Notes under the pieces: model-generated | The model's database searches: none | What the model saw: only the letters and a program-made list of their open reading frames with translations | What the model was told of the DNA's origin: nothing | Shown here: one piece after another, positions 35,505 through 45,002 of the stretch | Layout: the number at the start of each line of letters is the position of its first letter | How positions within the stretch are numbered: position 1 is the stretch's first letter | Position numbers and translations under genes: made by a program | Assembly (NCBI RefSeq): GCF_025574465.1 | Contig: NZ_JAOBPP010000012.1 | Location: 1-64,000 of the forward strand | Direction: 5' to 3' | DNA from: Kordiimonas aestuarii | GTDB taxonomy: Bacteria > Pseudomonadota > Alphaproteobacteria > Sphingomonadales > Kordiimonadaceae | DNA: 64,000 nucleotides

Positions 35505-38500
35505 TTGCAGCCCGATATATTTTCCCTGGGGTCGACAATACTCGTCTCAGCAGATAGGTCCGTTGCGGAAGGTCTGCATGCCGTCCTGTCTGATGGCAAG
35601 GACGTCGAGCTGCAGCCTAGTTCACTGACCAATGCCATCGCAGGGATTAACCTCCTGTGCAACGGTGATTTCACTTCCGCCGATATCCCCTTTCGTGCGT
35701 CGCAGCCTGAGGTGGGGATTGGCCGGGATATCAGTGCCGAGTGGACGCTGGCCGACGCCAATGTGGCATATGCGGCGCTACCCGATGGCGTGCAGGACGC
35801 CCGTGTTGTTTATACCGACCCGGTACACGGTGATATGCTACCTGTCTGTGAACGGGTCGATTTTGTTTTCTCCGCCATGATGGCTGCGCACCGGTGTGGT
35901 GTCGCGCTTGAGGCAGAGTATTTCGATGCCGCCCATACGCCGCTTGGCACTGCTCGTGCCGAGTGTGGGCTGTTGCCCACTGGCGGCGCGGCGTTGGAGC
36001 AATACGCGCTCAGACATGTGCATTGCTGTGTGCCGGAAGGTGGCTGTTTTGTTCGGCTGTCGTTCCATATGGAGAACGCTGCCGGAACGGACGGGGCGTA
36101 TCTCTTTTTTGCCTTCACACGCTTTTATGTCTCTCCCGCGCGTCTGACGCGGGGCTGGACGGACCGTCCCGTAGACCTGTTTCCGCTTCTGGCTGCACAT
36201 CAAAACCATAACAATGTAATCCTGCGGCCGAAGCATTCGCTGACCCGGTTTGGTGAACAGGCGTCGGTCACGGTTTCCGTGGATGGTGAAGCGGTGGCGG
36301 ACCCGTTGGTGCTGACACCCGCGCCTGTCGTATCAGATGGGATCATGCTGCGGGGACGCCGGTTGAATATCATCCTCAATCATCCCGATGAGCAGAACCT
36401 GACAGGGGCCTATGGTGATTTCAAACGGCCGAGTGCAGCCGGGGTGCAGGTGCTGGTGGACGGCACGCTTGATACACTCGCCTTCGCACACAAGACAACG
36501 CGGCCCGACATCAGGGACCTTTATGTCAGGCTTAGCCCCACGCTGTATGACGGCAAGCCACATCATATTGTTGTGCGTAGCTTTGAAGGACAGGTATTCG
36601 CCCAGGATGTGCTGATCCTGTCGCCCCAAAGTTTCGACCTTGAGACCGTGAAGGAGCACACCCGCGCGCCCTACAAGTCGCAGATGAGCGCGCTGGCAGG
36701 TCTCCGGTATCGCTCACTGCAGGCGCAAATGGCGTCGGCGGGTAAGCTTGGCGTACAAGGTGTCGCGCAGGTTGGCTATTGCCATGAGGTCGTGGTGCAG
36801 GGCTTTGAACGCAATAGCGACTTCCGTCCGCTTGTGTTTCCTGCCACAGACAAGCCGGAAGTGTCGGTCATTGTGCCCGCGCATAATAAATTTGCGGTTA
36901 CCTACAACTGCCTTGCCGCTCTGCTGCTGGCCTACAATGAAGCGACTTTCGAGCTTGTGGTGGTTGATGATGGTTCGAGCGACGAGACCATCAAACTTGC
37001 TGATTATGCACAGAATATCACGGTTGTGCGACATAATGAGGCGCAGGGTTTCATAGGGGCCTGTAATGCCGGGGCCGCCGCCGCAAAAGGCGACTATCTT
37101 GTATTCCTCAATAATGATACCGAGGTCACCTACCGTTGGCTTGATGAGCTTCTGTTCTCTTTCCGCCACTTTGCCGGGGTCGGGCTCGTGGGTGCCAAGT
37201 TGATATATCCTGACGGCGTGCTGCAGGAAGCGGGTGGTGTTGTGTGGGCCGAGGGCAAGGGCTGGAACTATGGCCGCCATGGTAACCCGCATGAGCCAAA
37301 ATATAATTACACACGCCCTGTGCACTATTGCTCGGGCGCTGCCATCGCCGTGAGCCGCAAAGCATGGGGCGATGTGGGCGGCTTCTCGACCGAGTATGCG
37401 CCAGCTTACTATGAAGATACCGACCTTGCGTTCTCGCTGCGGGCGAAGGGCTATAAGACGCTTTATAATCCGCTGTCGGTGGTGGTGCATTTTGAAGGCC
37501 TGTCGAACGGTACCGATGAAGCGGCATCCACAGGTCTGAAGCGGTATCAGGAAATCAACCGGCCCAAGTTCACCAAAAAATTTGAGGCTGTCCTAGCTGG
37601 CGCGCCGGAGGTTGGGGAAAACGCGGACCTCTATAAAGACGAAGGCGTGGAGAAACGCGCCCTGTTTATCGATTATCAGGTGCCGCGCACGGACTATGAC
37701 GCCGGCAGCTATGCTGCTGTTCAGGAAATGCGCATGATGCAGGCCTTGGGCTACAAGGTCACATTCCTGCCCGATAACCTCGCGTGGCTCGGAAAATATG
37801 TCGAGCAGCTTCAGCGGATTGGCGTGGAGGTCATTTATTCACCGTTTTATGTATCGACAGAAGAGTTCCTGCATGAACGCGGGAACGAGTTCGATGTTGT
37901 GTATATGACCCGCTATTATGTGGCGCAGGACAACATAGACCTTGTGCGCCGCCATGCGCCGCAGGCAAAGGTTTTGTTCAATAACGCGGACCTGCATTTC
38001 CTGCGCGAGGCTCGGGCGGCGGTGCTTTCAGGTGATGCGGATGCATTGGTGGCGGCGCGAAAAACCCGCGATGACGAGCTGGCGGTGATGGAAAAGGTTG
38101 ATCTGCTACTGAGCTATAATGAGGTCGAACACGCCGTTGTGCTGAGCCATAATTTTGAAAAAACCCGCATTGCAAAAGCGCCTTGGGTGGTGGATGTGTC
38201 GTCTGACGTTGCGTCATTTGAGGGCCGGTCGGATATCGCGTTTTTGGGCGGCTATGGCCATCCACCGAACATTGAGGCCGTGCAGTATTTTGTCACCAAC
38301 GTCATGCCGCTTGTACGCGAGAGCATGCCGGGGGTGGCTTTCCACATCTATGGCAGCAATATGTGCGACGAGGTGCGGGCCCTTGCCGCGGATGACGTGC
38401 ATGTCATCGGACATGTGAAGGATGTCGCAGAGGTTTACGCACAGCACCGCGTTTTTGTCGCGCCGCTCCTGAGTGGTGCGGGCATCAAGGGCAAGGTGCT

Positions 38501-38813
38501 GGCGGCCATGGCGCACGGTATTCCGGCGGTGCTGTCGCGCATTGCGGCTGAGGGCACGGGCGTGCGCCACGGGTATGACTGTGAGATCGCAGGCACGCCT
38601 GAGGAGTGGCTGCGGTCGCTTGAGCATTTGTACACGAACCGGAAGGCATGGGGCGATATTTCCGAACGATCGCGCAGCTTTATTGGCGAGGGATATTCCT
38701 TTGCCAGGGCATGCGCGGATATGCGTGCCGCCCTCAACATGGTTGATGCGCCGTTTGAAACGGAAGATACCGGCCTTGTGATAACGACATCTACGATGGA
38801 CCTTGAGCCATAA
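35505..38813 (+). CDS. Bifunctional GT2/GT4 glycosyltransferase with N-terminal beta-rich domain
   Basis: I place the start at TTG 35505 because GGGAGAGG at 35493-35500 is well spaced; a GTG at 35478 in frame has no ribosome site. The 1102-residue protein has a beta-rich N-terminal region (about residues 40-215, jelly-roll-like and possibly carbohydrate-binding) and a second beta-rich stretch to about 400. A GT2 domain follows at about 451-690 (VSVIVPAHNKFAVTYN, FLNNDTEV, YYEDTDLAFSLRAKG), then a GT4 domain at about 717-1060 (DIAFLGGYGHPPNIEAV, GAGIKGKVLAAMAHGIPAVL). Two sequential transfers are likely. galE follows after 34 bases on the same strand. Confidence 0.87.
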   Translation: MQPDIFSLGSTILVSADRSVAEGLHAVLSDGKDVELQPSSLTNAIAGINLLCNGDFTSADIPFRASQPEVGIGRDISAEWTLADANVAYAALPDGVQDARVVYTDPVHGDMLPVCERVDFVFSAMMAAHRCGVALEAEYFDAAHTPLGTARAECGLLPTGGAALEQYALRHVHCCVPEGGCFVRLSFHMENAAGTDGAYLFFAFTRFYVSPARLTRGWTDRPVDLFPLLAAHQNHNNVILRPKHSLTRFGEQASVTVSVDGEAVADPLVLTPAPVVSDGIMLRGRRLNIILNHPDEQNLTGAYGDFKRPSAAGVQVLVDGTLDTLAFAHKTTRPDIRDLYVRLSPTLYDGKPHHIVVRSFEGQVFAQDVLILSPQSFDLETVKEHTRAPYKSQMSALAGLRYRSLQAQMASAGKLGVQGVAQVGYCHEVVVQGFERNSDFRPLVFPATDKPEVSVIVPAHNKFAVTYNCLAALLLAYNEATFELVVVDDGSSDETIKLADYAQNITVVRHNEAQGFIGACNAGAAAAKGDYLVFLNNDTEVTYRWLDELLFSFRHFAGVGLVGAKLIYPDGVLQEAGGVVWAEGKGWNYGRHGNPHEPKYNYTRPVHYCSGAAIAVSRKAWGDVGGFSTEYAPAYYEDTDLAFSLRAKGYKTLYNPLSVVVHFEGLSNGTDEAASTGLKRYQEINRPKFTKKFEAVLAGAPEVGENADLYKDEGVEKRALFIDYQVPRTDYDAGSYAAVQEMRMMQALGYKVTFLPDNLAWLGKYVEQLQRIGVEVIYSPFYVSTEEFLHERGNEFDVVYMTRYYVAQDNIDLVRRHAPQAKVLFNNADLHFLREARAAVLSGDADALVAARKTRDDELAVMEKVDLLLSYNEVEHAVVLSHNFEKTRIAKAPWVVDVSSDVASFEGRSDIAFLGGYGHPPNIEAVQYFVTNVMPLVRESMPGVAFHIYGSNMCDEVRALAADDVHVIGHVKDVAEVYAQHRVFVAPLLSGAGIKGKVLAAMAHGIPAVLSRIAAEGTGVRHGYDCEIAGTPEEWLRSLEHLYTNRKAWGDISERSRSFIGEGYSFARACADMRAALNMVDAPFETEDTGLVITTSTMDLEP

Positions 38814-38847
38814 CCGGCTCCGCGTGGATAGCTGAAAGGATTGAGCA

Positions 38848-39828
38848 ATGGCAATTTTGGTGACAGGCGGCGCGGGGTATATCGGCAGCCACATGGTGAT
38901 CGAACTGGTTGAGAACGGTCATGACGTTGTGGTGCTGGATAATCTTGTTACTGGCTTTCGCGACGCGGTGGCGCCTGAAGCAACCTTCATTGAGGGTGAC
39001 GTCAGTGACGCGGCCATGCTTGACAGGGTATTCCAGACCCATCAGGTCGACGCTGTCATCCATTTTGCTGGCTCCATCGTGGTGCCGGAATCGGTCGAAA
39101 ACCCGCTGAAATATTATGGCAACAACACGGCCGCCAGCCGCACCTTGATTGAAGGGTGTGTGCGCCACGGTGTGAAGAAGTTTATCTTCTCATCGACCGC
39201 TGCCGTATACGGCGACCCGGAAGTGGTGCCAATTGGCGAGGATGCAGACCTCAAACCTGTTTCTCCTTATGGCACCTCCAAATGGATGACCGAACTGATG
39301 CTTGCGGACGTCGTCGCCGCGCATGATTTTTCCTATGTCGCGTTGCGCTATTTCAATGTGGCGGGCGCAGACCCCAAGGGCCGAACGGGGCAATCAACGG
39401 CGAACGCCACCCATCTGATCAAGGTTGCGTGTCAGGCTGCCCTTGGCCGCCGCTCGCACCTTAGTGTGTACGGCGACGACTATGATACGCCGGACGGCAC
39501 TGGCCTGAGGGACTATATCCATGTCTCTGATCTGGCGGCGGCGCACCGGTTGGCGCTGGGCTGGCTGGACAGAGGCGGCGAGAGCGGAGCGATGAACTGC
39601 GGGTATGGGCACGGCTTTTCCGTGCTTGAGGTCATCGAGGCGGTCAAACGCGTCACTGGCGTGGATTTTACAGTCAAGATGGAAGGGCGCCGCGCGGGAG
39701 ACAGCCCCAAGGTTGTGGCGAAGGCCGACAAGATCCGCAGCACACTCGGGTGGCGGGCAGCCCATGATGATCTCGACACCATCGTCGCGCATGCCTTTGC
39801 GTGGGAAAAGCGGCTTAAGCAAGGCTGA
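38848..39828 (+). CDS. galE: UDP-glucose 4-epimerase
   Basis: This NAD-dependent enzyme interconverts UDP-glucose and UDP-galactose. The 326-residue protein starts with TGGAGYIGSHM, then has HFAGSIVVPESV, the SSTAAVYGDPE loop, and the catalytic YGTSKWMTE. RYFNVAGADPKGRTGQ, DGTGLRDYIHVSDLA and GYGHGFSVLEV are family hallmarks. An AAAGGA ribosome site precedes ATG. It probably supplies UDP-galactose to the glycan locus it closes; the related 4-epimerisation of UDP-GlcNAc is also possible. Confidence 0.95.
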   Translation: MAILVTGGAGYIGSHMVIELVENGHDVVVLDNLVTGFRDAVAPEATFIEGDVSDAAMLDRVFQTHQVDAVIHFAGSIVVPESVENPLKYYGNNTAASRTLIEGCVRHGVKKFIFSSTAAVYGDPEVVPIGEDADLKPVSPYGTSKWMTELMLADVVAAHDFSYVALRYFNVAGADPKGRTGQSTANATHLIKVACQAALGRRSHLSVYGDDYDTPDGTGLRDYIHVSDLAAAHRLALGWLDRGGESGAMNCGYGHGFSVLEVIEAVKRVTGVDFTVKMEGRRAGDSPKVVAKADKIRSTLGWRAAHDDLDTIVAHAFAWEKRLKQG

Positions 39829-39863
39829 TGATCCATAGGCATGGTGTCGGGGCATGAAGGTCG

Positions 39864-39889
39864 GGCCGTAGCGTCCGGCCTTTTCAATT
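39864..39889 (+). terminator. Probable terminator after galE
   Basis: GGCCG (39864-39868) pairs with CGGCC (39876-39880) and is followed by TTTTCAATTTTT. It begins 35 bases after the galE stop. Confidence 0.65.
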
Positions 39890-40015
39890 TTTGCTGGTAT
39901 TTTAGCTCACCCCTAAGTTTAATCGTCATATGGCGTATGCCATGGAGGACTAAGGATTTATGTCTGGGCATACTGCCGGGCATGTCTGACTGGGGCTAAT
40001 TCAGGGGAGTCTATT

Positions 40016-41800
40016 ATGCAGTATAGGACAATGCTGGCGCCGTGGCGTGCCGTGGTGACAACCTGTTGCGCACTGGGGCTTTTTGCCCTTTCTGCTTGCG
40101 ACAAGGAGAATGCACACAAGGAGGTTGAATATAAAGGGGCAGTGCAGGAGAACAACCTGCCCTGGTGGCAAGTGGCGCAGGGATGGGACTATCAGTCCCA
40201 GATGGGTTTCTGGTTTCAGCCGCAAGGCGCGCGTCAGATGCCGTATGTCTGGTTCCTGATTCTTGAACAGGAAAACAGTACCCAACTTTTCCGGTCGGAT
40301 GCGAATATTGAACGCCTGCGCTATATCCCGGCGCCCAAAATGCCGGGCTTCAACGAAGACGCCTTGCCGATCGGTTTTACCAAAAGCGAAAAGCCCGACG
40401 AACGCGGTGTATACTGGATGGGCATGACATGCGCAGCCTGTCACACGGCAAAGCTCAACCTCGGCGGCGAGGAAATCCTTATCGATGGCGGCCCCGGGCT
40501 TGGCGATTATGTCGCCTATAACACGGAACTCGTGAACGCGCTGGTCGCGAGCTACGAAGACGATGCCAAGTTCAAGCGTTTCGCGACGAAGGTGTTGGGC
40601 GAAAACTATACCGAGGCCGACGCTTCAAAGCTCAGAAATGAGATGGAAGAGCAGTCAATGGAAATGGCTGCGCTCAACGAGCTGAACCATTCCAGCCTGG
40701 CGTATGGCTATGGCCGTGTGGATGCCTTTGGCGCCATTTTGAACCGAGTGGTCGCTGAAGATATCGGTGTGCCCGAGAACAAGATGGAGGCGAACGCGCC
40801 TGTCAGTTATCCGTTTCTGTGGGGGACGCCGCAATCATCTGTTGTGCAGTGGAACGGTTCGGCGCCAAACAACAAGGATGGCGCAGGTCCCCTGTTTCGT
40901 AACGTGGGTGAGGTTGTTGGTGTGAACGGCGTGGTTGAGGTGAAACCGGCTGACAGTGACGACTTTATCGAGAAGGGTGACGTGATCGACGATTTTGTCT
41001 CGAAAGCCAGCTATTTTGGTTATGCGTCCTCTGTCAATCTGCCGAATGTCGGGCAGATCGAGGAATGGCTGCAGGAACTGCGCTCCCCGAAATGGCCGCA
41101 AAACCTGCTGCCAGAAATCGACAAAGCCAAAGCGACCAAAGGGAAGAAGCTGTATGGCGAGCACTGTGTGGGGTGTCACCATGTGGTTGCACGCAAGGAC
41201 GAAGCCAAGCCCTACGACCCGGTCATGGTGCCAATAACTGAACTGGGGGCTGACCCGCGTATGGCGGCGAACTTCCTCTACAAGAAAAATCCGAAAACCG
41301 GGGAGCCCTGGAAATCAGGCAAGCTTGAAGGCAGTCGCTTGCTGCTTGTTACCGGCGAGAAATACGGTGCAACGCTGCCAAGCCGTGGCGAGGCGCTCGT
41401 AACACTGGTTTCCGGCGTGACTCTTGGGCATCCATTGCCGGCACTTGAGGCCGACTATGAGAGTTATTATTCCAGGCATAAAGAGGTCATGAACGCGAAC
41501 CTGATGTCCTATAAAGCGCGTCCACTGACCGGCATCTGGGCGACGGCGCCTTATATGCATAATGGTTCTGTGCCTAATCTCTATGAAATGCTTTTGCCGG
41601 AAGAGGACCGCACAAAGAACTTCTATGTGGGCAGCCGCCGCTTCGACCCGGTTCGGGTGGGGTACGAACATGATGAAGCCCCGAATACCTTTGCGTTTGA
41701 CACCACACTCGATGGCAACCGCAATACGGGGCACAATGTGGGCAAAGCCCTGACGGACGACGAACGCTGGGCGATTGTTGAATATCTGAAAACGCTTTAG
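40016..41800 (+). CDS. Diheme c-type cytochrome lipoprotein, RoxA/MauG-like
   Basis: The 594-residue protein has a lipoprotein signal peptide ending LSAC (Cys28), so it should be anchored in the periplasm-facing or outer membrane leaflet. Two haem-binding sites are present: C139-A-A-C-H143 and C384-V-G-C-H388. The segments LRYIPAPKMPGFNEDALPIGF and WATAPYMHNGSVPNLYEML resemble the rubber-oxygenase RoxA and diheme peroxidase (MauG-like) family. Family members either cleave polyisoprene or reduce peroxide; which applies is not decided by sequence. GGGGAG sits 6 bases before ATG. It is a single-gene unit with its own terminator. Confidence 0.85.
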   Translation: MQYRTMLAPWRAVVTTCCALGLFALSACDKENAHKEVEYKGAVQENNLPWWQVAQGWDYQSQMGFWFQPQGARQMPYVWFLILEQENSTQLFRSDANIERLRYIPAPKMPGFNEDALPIGFTKSEKPDERGVYWMGMTCAACHTAKLNLGGEEILIDGGPGLGDYVAYNTELVNALVASYEDDAKFKRFATKVLGENYTEADASKLRNEMEEQSMEMAALNELNHSSLAYGYGRVDAFGAILNRVVAEDIGVPENKMEANAPVSYPFLWGTPQSSVVQWNGSAPNNKDGAGPLFRNVGEVVGVNGVVEVKPADSDDFIEKGDVIDDFVSKASYFGYASSVNLPNVGQIEEWLQELRSPKWPQNLLPEIDKAKATKGKKLYGEHCVGCHHVVARKDEAKPYDPVMVPITELGADPRMAANFLYKKNPKTGEPWKSGKLEGSRLLLVTGEKYGATLPSRGEALVTLVSGVTLGHPLPALEADYESYYSRHKEVMNANLMSYKARPLTGIWATAPYMHNGSVPNLYEMLLPEEDRTKNFYVGSRRFDPVRVGYEHDEAPNTFAFDTTLDGNRNTGHNVGKALTDDERWAIVEYLKTL

Positions 41801-41822
41801 TCCCCAACGCGGTACATCAGTC

Positions 41823-41848
41823 AAAGAGGGGCGTTCGCCCCTCTTTTT
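41823..41848 (+). terminator. Rho-independent terminator of the diheme cytochrome gene
   Basis: GAGGGGC (41826-41832) pairs with GCCCCTC (41837-41843) around a GTTC loop, extended by AAA/TTT, and is followed by T5. It lies 22 bases after the stop. Confidence 0.92.
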
Positions 41849-41919
41849 CATGCGGATTGCTTGCTGCATCGCGCCCCGCGTGGCAAAATCCTGTCATGGG
41901 ATGGAGCGAAGGATGGGAT

Positions 41920-42744
41920 ATGCCTATGCGATCCGGCTGGCCTGCCGCGCTGTTAATTACCTTATTGATGACCTGCGTGAAATTGACGAACGCCGCAGAT
42001 GCCACGTGCAAGGAAGTGATCCTTACCGGACCGGAAAGCTATGTGCCTTTTGTCTGGTTTCGTAAAAGCGATGAGCAGGTTTTGGGGGCTGGGGTTGAAA
42101 TCGCGCGCCGTGCACTGGCCGAGCATAATATAAGCCTGAAAACGGAACGCACCTTCGCTTGGAACCGTACGCTGGCGCGCGCCCGGGCAGGCGAAATTGA
42201 TATTCTGGTCGCGCTATACAAAACCGACGAACGCGAAAAGACGATGGAATTCATCGGCCCTTACGCCAACGAACGCACCCTTGTGTTGACGCGCGCAGCG
42301 CTTGATCTTGATGTGCGGTCCCTTGATGACCTGAAAGGGCTATATGGGGGCGCGGCGCAGGGAGACAGCAGGGGTGACGCGCTGGAGGCCGATATGCGTT
42401 CAGAGCTTAACCTGATCCGTGCTCCGCATGTACGCCTGTTGTTTGCCATGCTGATAGCCGGTCGGCTTGACTATATGCTGCTGGGGGAATCGGCAGGCCT
42501 CTACCGGGATGATATTGACGTGCGGGCGCACCCGGCGATGCAACGGCATATCCTGCCGGAGTTTGAGGAGGGGGTGTATCTCGCGGTTTCCAAGCGGTCG
42601 GCTTGCGCCGCAATCCTCAGCCAGATTTTGGGCGGGGCGGTGCCGCGAATGATTGAAGACGGCACGACCAAACAGTTGCTGGAATATTATACCCAGCTGT
42701 TCGGGAGCGGACAGAAAAAGTCCGCCCCGGGGCATGATCCCTGA
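41920..42744 (+). CDS. Periplasmic solute-binding-like protein (amino-acid ABC family 3 type)
   Basis: The 274-residue protein starts at ATG 41920, 6 bases after AAGGA; in-frame ATG codons further upstream lack a ribosome site. It has an N-terminal signal peptide of about 25-28 residues ending near LTNAADA. The mature part follows the family 3 binding-protein pattern: YVPFVWF, GAGVEIARRAL, ARAGEIDILVALYKTDEREKTMEF, and LDYMLLGESAG. No permease or ATPase gene is adjacent, so it is probably an orphan binding protein or sensor. It is convergent with galU, 8 bases away. Confidence 0.8.
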   Translation: MPMRSGWPAALLITLLMTCVKLTNAADATCKEVILTGPESYVPFVWFRKSDEQVLGAGVEIARRALAEHNISLKTERTFAWNRTLARARAGEIDILVALYKTDEREKTMEFIGPYANERTLVLTRAALDLDVRSLDDLKGLYGGAAQGDSRGDALEADMRSELNLIRAPHVRLLFAMLIAGRLDYMLLGESAGLYRDDIDVRAHPAMQRHILPEFEEGVYLAVSKRSACAAILSQILGGAVPRMIEDGTTKQLLEYYTQLFGSGQKKSAPGHDP

Positions 42745-42752
42745 GGCACGCC

Positions 42753-43619
42753 CTACTGGAAGGTGATCAGTTCCTTGAGCTTGCTGGCAAGGTATGGGTC
42801 TTCAGCAGCCATCGACAGGTTAGCCATCAGCCAACCAAGTTTTGAGCCGCAGTCAAAGCGGCGGCCTTCAAATTCCAGCGCGTGGAAAGGCTGTTCGCCA
42901 ATCAGGCGGGCCATGGCATCGGTCAACTGGATTTCACCGCCCGCGCCGATGGCCTTTTCTTCAAGATAGTTCATCACCTCGGGCTGCAGGATATAGCGTC
43001 CGACAACAGCTTGGGTCGATGGTGCGTCCTCGGGGTGGGGTTTCTCAATCAACCCTTTGACCTCGATGATGTTGCCCTTGCGTGTGCCAGGCGTGATGAC
43101 GCCGTATTTGGAGGTGTCTTCCTTGGCCACGTCCATGGTGGCAACCAGATTGCCACCCAGTTCGTTATAGGCCTCAACCATCTGTTTGAGGGCGCCCGGT
43201 TTGCCCTTGATCAGGTCATCGGGCAGGGCAACGGCAAACGGATGGCCGTTGACCAGTTTGCGTGCGCACCAGATGGCGTGGCCCAGACCCAGTGGCCGCA
43301 TTTGCCGCACATAGGAAATGCGGCCTTCTTCAAGCAGCATGGAACGAGACGTCTCAAGCGCCTCGTCCTTGCCTTTTTCCTGCAGGATTTTTTCAAGCTC
43401 GTAGGCGTGGTCGAAGTGGTCTTCCATCACCTGCTTGTTGCGTCCCGTGACAAGAATGATGTCTTCAATGCCGGCTTCGATGGCTTCCTCAACCGCATAC
43501 TGGATCAGCGGACGGTCCAGTACCGGCAGCATTTCCTTGGGAATTGCTTTGGTGGCTGGCAGGAAGCGGGTGCCGAGGCCGGCAACCGGCAGGACAATCT
43601 TCTTGATGGGTGCGTTCAT
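42753..43619 (-). CDS. galU: UTP-glucose-1-phosphate uridylyltransferase
   Basis: This enzyme makes UDP-glucose from UTP and glucose-1-phosphate. The 288 residues match bacterial GalU. Motifs are KIVLPVAGLGTRFLPATK, IPKEMLPV, RPLIQYAVEEAIEAGI, the metal-binding ALPDDL, VKGLIEKP, GRYILQPEV, and FDCGSKLGWL. It lies 11 bases after pgi on the same strand, forming a pgi-galU operon that links glucose-6-phosphate metabolism to UDP-sugar supply. Confidence 0.97.
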   Translation of the reverse strand: MNAPIKKIVLPVAGLGTRFLPATKAIPKEMLPVLDRPLIQYAVEEAIEAGIEDIILVTGRNKQVMEDHFDHAYELEKILQEKGKDEALETSRSMLLEEGRISYVRQMRPLGLGHAIWCARKLVNGHPFAVALPDDLIKGKPGALKQMVEAYNELGGNLVATMDVAKEDTSKYGVITPGTRKGNIIEVKGLIEKPHPEDAPSTQAVVGRYILQPEVMNYLEEKAIGAGGEIQLTDAMARLIGEQPFHALEFEGRRFDCGSKLGWLMANLSMAAEDPYLASKLKELITFQ

Positions 43620-43630
43620 ATTAAATCCCG

Positions 43631-44905
43631 TTAAATATCTAGTTCGTTCAAATACTGTCGGGTCAGCACCTTGCCTTCTTCAACGGCAGGCTGATCAAAT
43701 GCATCTACGCCCATGAGGTGCGCCGTCACGACTGTTTCAAGCATGAAGGAGACAAAAAGGCCACCTAGATTTTTTTCAGACAGAGCGTCGATCACAATTT
43801 CCCGTACAGTCCTTCCTTTTGCACGCAAGGTTTCCTGTGTCGCGCGGGACTGGCAGGTAACCGTGTCCCCGATTGTGCGACCGGCCATATAGTCAAGGCC
43901 ATAGGCTTTCGCTTCTGCAGGATCAATGCGTGGTCCCTTGCCATAACTTGGAATTGTGACAAAAGTGCAGAACTTGTCATTGGGGCCGTCAAGAAACAGC
44001 TGGAGCTGGCTGTGCTGGTCCACGGGGCCGACCGCGCGGATGGGGGTGGTGCCCAGGCCATCCTTGCCAAGGCTCTCCGCCCACAGCTGGCCGTGCCAGC
44101 GTGTAAAGGCGCGCAAGCTTTCGGCATATGGCATGATCAAAACCTGTGTGATGCCCTTGTGTTCGTTTAGTGTCTGGGTCAATGCCGCGCCCACAACGGC
44201 GGTGGCTGCCCCCGGATTTTTGATGAAATCGTCGCAGACTTCCTCAGCGCCTTCGCGGAAAGATTTGACGGACAGGCCGGAGACCGCGACCGGCAGCATA
44301 CCAACATTCGTGAGCACGCTGAAGCGGCCGCCAACGTCGGTCGGGTGGTCAAGAATCGGTGACCCCAGCTTTTCACCATAGGTGCGCAAGGGGCGTTTGC
44401 CGGGTTCAGTGATGAAAGTGAAGTGGTCACCCAGATTGGCGGCGTGCTCTCCCGCTTCGATCCATGCGCGGCAGGCAAGCAACTGCGCCAGTGTTTCTGC
44501 AGTGGTGCCGGATTTGGAGACGGCAAGCACATGGGTACGGCGTGTGTCCAACTCGCGGAACAGCAGGTCCATCTCAAACGGGCAGAGGCTATCGGGTGTA
44601 TGGATGCGCACCTTGCCCTTGTTGAAGCGCGCGAGGGCGATGGCTGCCTGCGCGCCAAGGCTGGAGCCGCCGGTACCCAGCACGACCAGGTCATCGCAGG
44701 TGGCATTGATGCGGGCCGCGGCGTCGGCGATCGGGGCCATGTCCGGGCCATCTGAAGCTTGGCGCGCGAAAGGCAACAGGCTGCTAGCGGCAAGCGACTT
44801 GGCATAAGTAACCGCTTTTTCCAAGTTTGCGTTAAAGGCTGCCGTCAGGCCTTCGGCCTCCAACAGGGTTTCAAAGCTTTTATCACCAAATGAATAGCTG
44901 AACAT
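43631..44905 (-). CDS. pgi: Glucose-6-phosphate isomerase
   Basis: The enzyme interconverts glucose-6-phosphate and fructose-6-phosphate. The 424-residue protein is shorter than E. coli Pgi (about 550) and fits the shorter bacterial type. Motifs include VVLGTGGSSLGAQAA, SKSGTTAETL, GGRFSVLTNVGMLP, and GPVDQHSQLQLFLDGPNDK, where His is a conserved catalytic position. It is first in the pgi-galU operon. A plausible promoter lies at 44947-44976 and a long inverted repeat lies further upstream. Confidence 0.93.
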   Translation of the reverse strand: MFSYSFGDKSFETLLEAEGLTAAFNANLEKAVTYAKSLAASSLLPFARQASDGPDMAPIADAAARINATCDDLVVLGTGGSSLGAQAAIALARFNKGKVRIHTPDSLCPFEMDLLFRELDTRRTHVLAVSKSGTTAETLAQLLACRAWIEAGEHAANLGDHFTFITEPGKRPLRTYGEKLGSPILDHPTDVGGRFSVLTNVGMLPVAVSGLSVKSFREGAEEVCDDFIKNPGAATAVVGAALTQTLNEHKGITQVLIMPYAESLRAFTRWHGQLWAESLGKDGLGTTPIRAVGPVDQHSQLQLFLDGPNDKFCTFVTIPSYGKGPRIDPAEAKAYGLDYMAGRTIGDTVTCQSRATQETLRAKGRTVREIVIDALSEKNLGGLFVSFMLETVVTAHLMGVDAFDQPAVEEGKVLTRQYLNELDI

Positions 44906-44946
44906 GATTTTCCAAACTCTTTAATTTCCGCCAATGACAACGTTGC

Positions 44947-44976
44947 CATATAGCCGATAATATATGCCGCGATCAA
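44947..44976 (-). promoter_or_regulatory. Possible sigma-70 promoter of pgi-galU
   Basis: On the minus strand TTGATC (44971-44976) and TATATG (44947-44952) are separated by 18 bases, 42-71 bases before the pgi ATG. It was assigned by eye only. Confidence 0.35.
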
Positions 44977-45002
44977 GTCTTTCCATAATTGTTAAGACAC
45001 AG

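Noticed and set aside
6123..39828. Capsule export genes or a phage or transposon within the glycan locus
   Set aside because: No protein here shows flippase, polymerase, ABC exporter, integrase or transposase motifs, and no terminal repeats were seen.
39960..39989. A nine-codon leader frame (MSGHTAGHV) before the diheme cytochrome gene
   Set aside because: The AAGGA is only 3 bases from the ATG, and there is no attenuator hairpin or residue bias linked to the downstream function.
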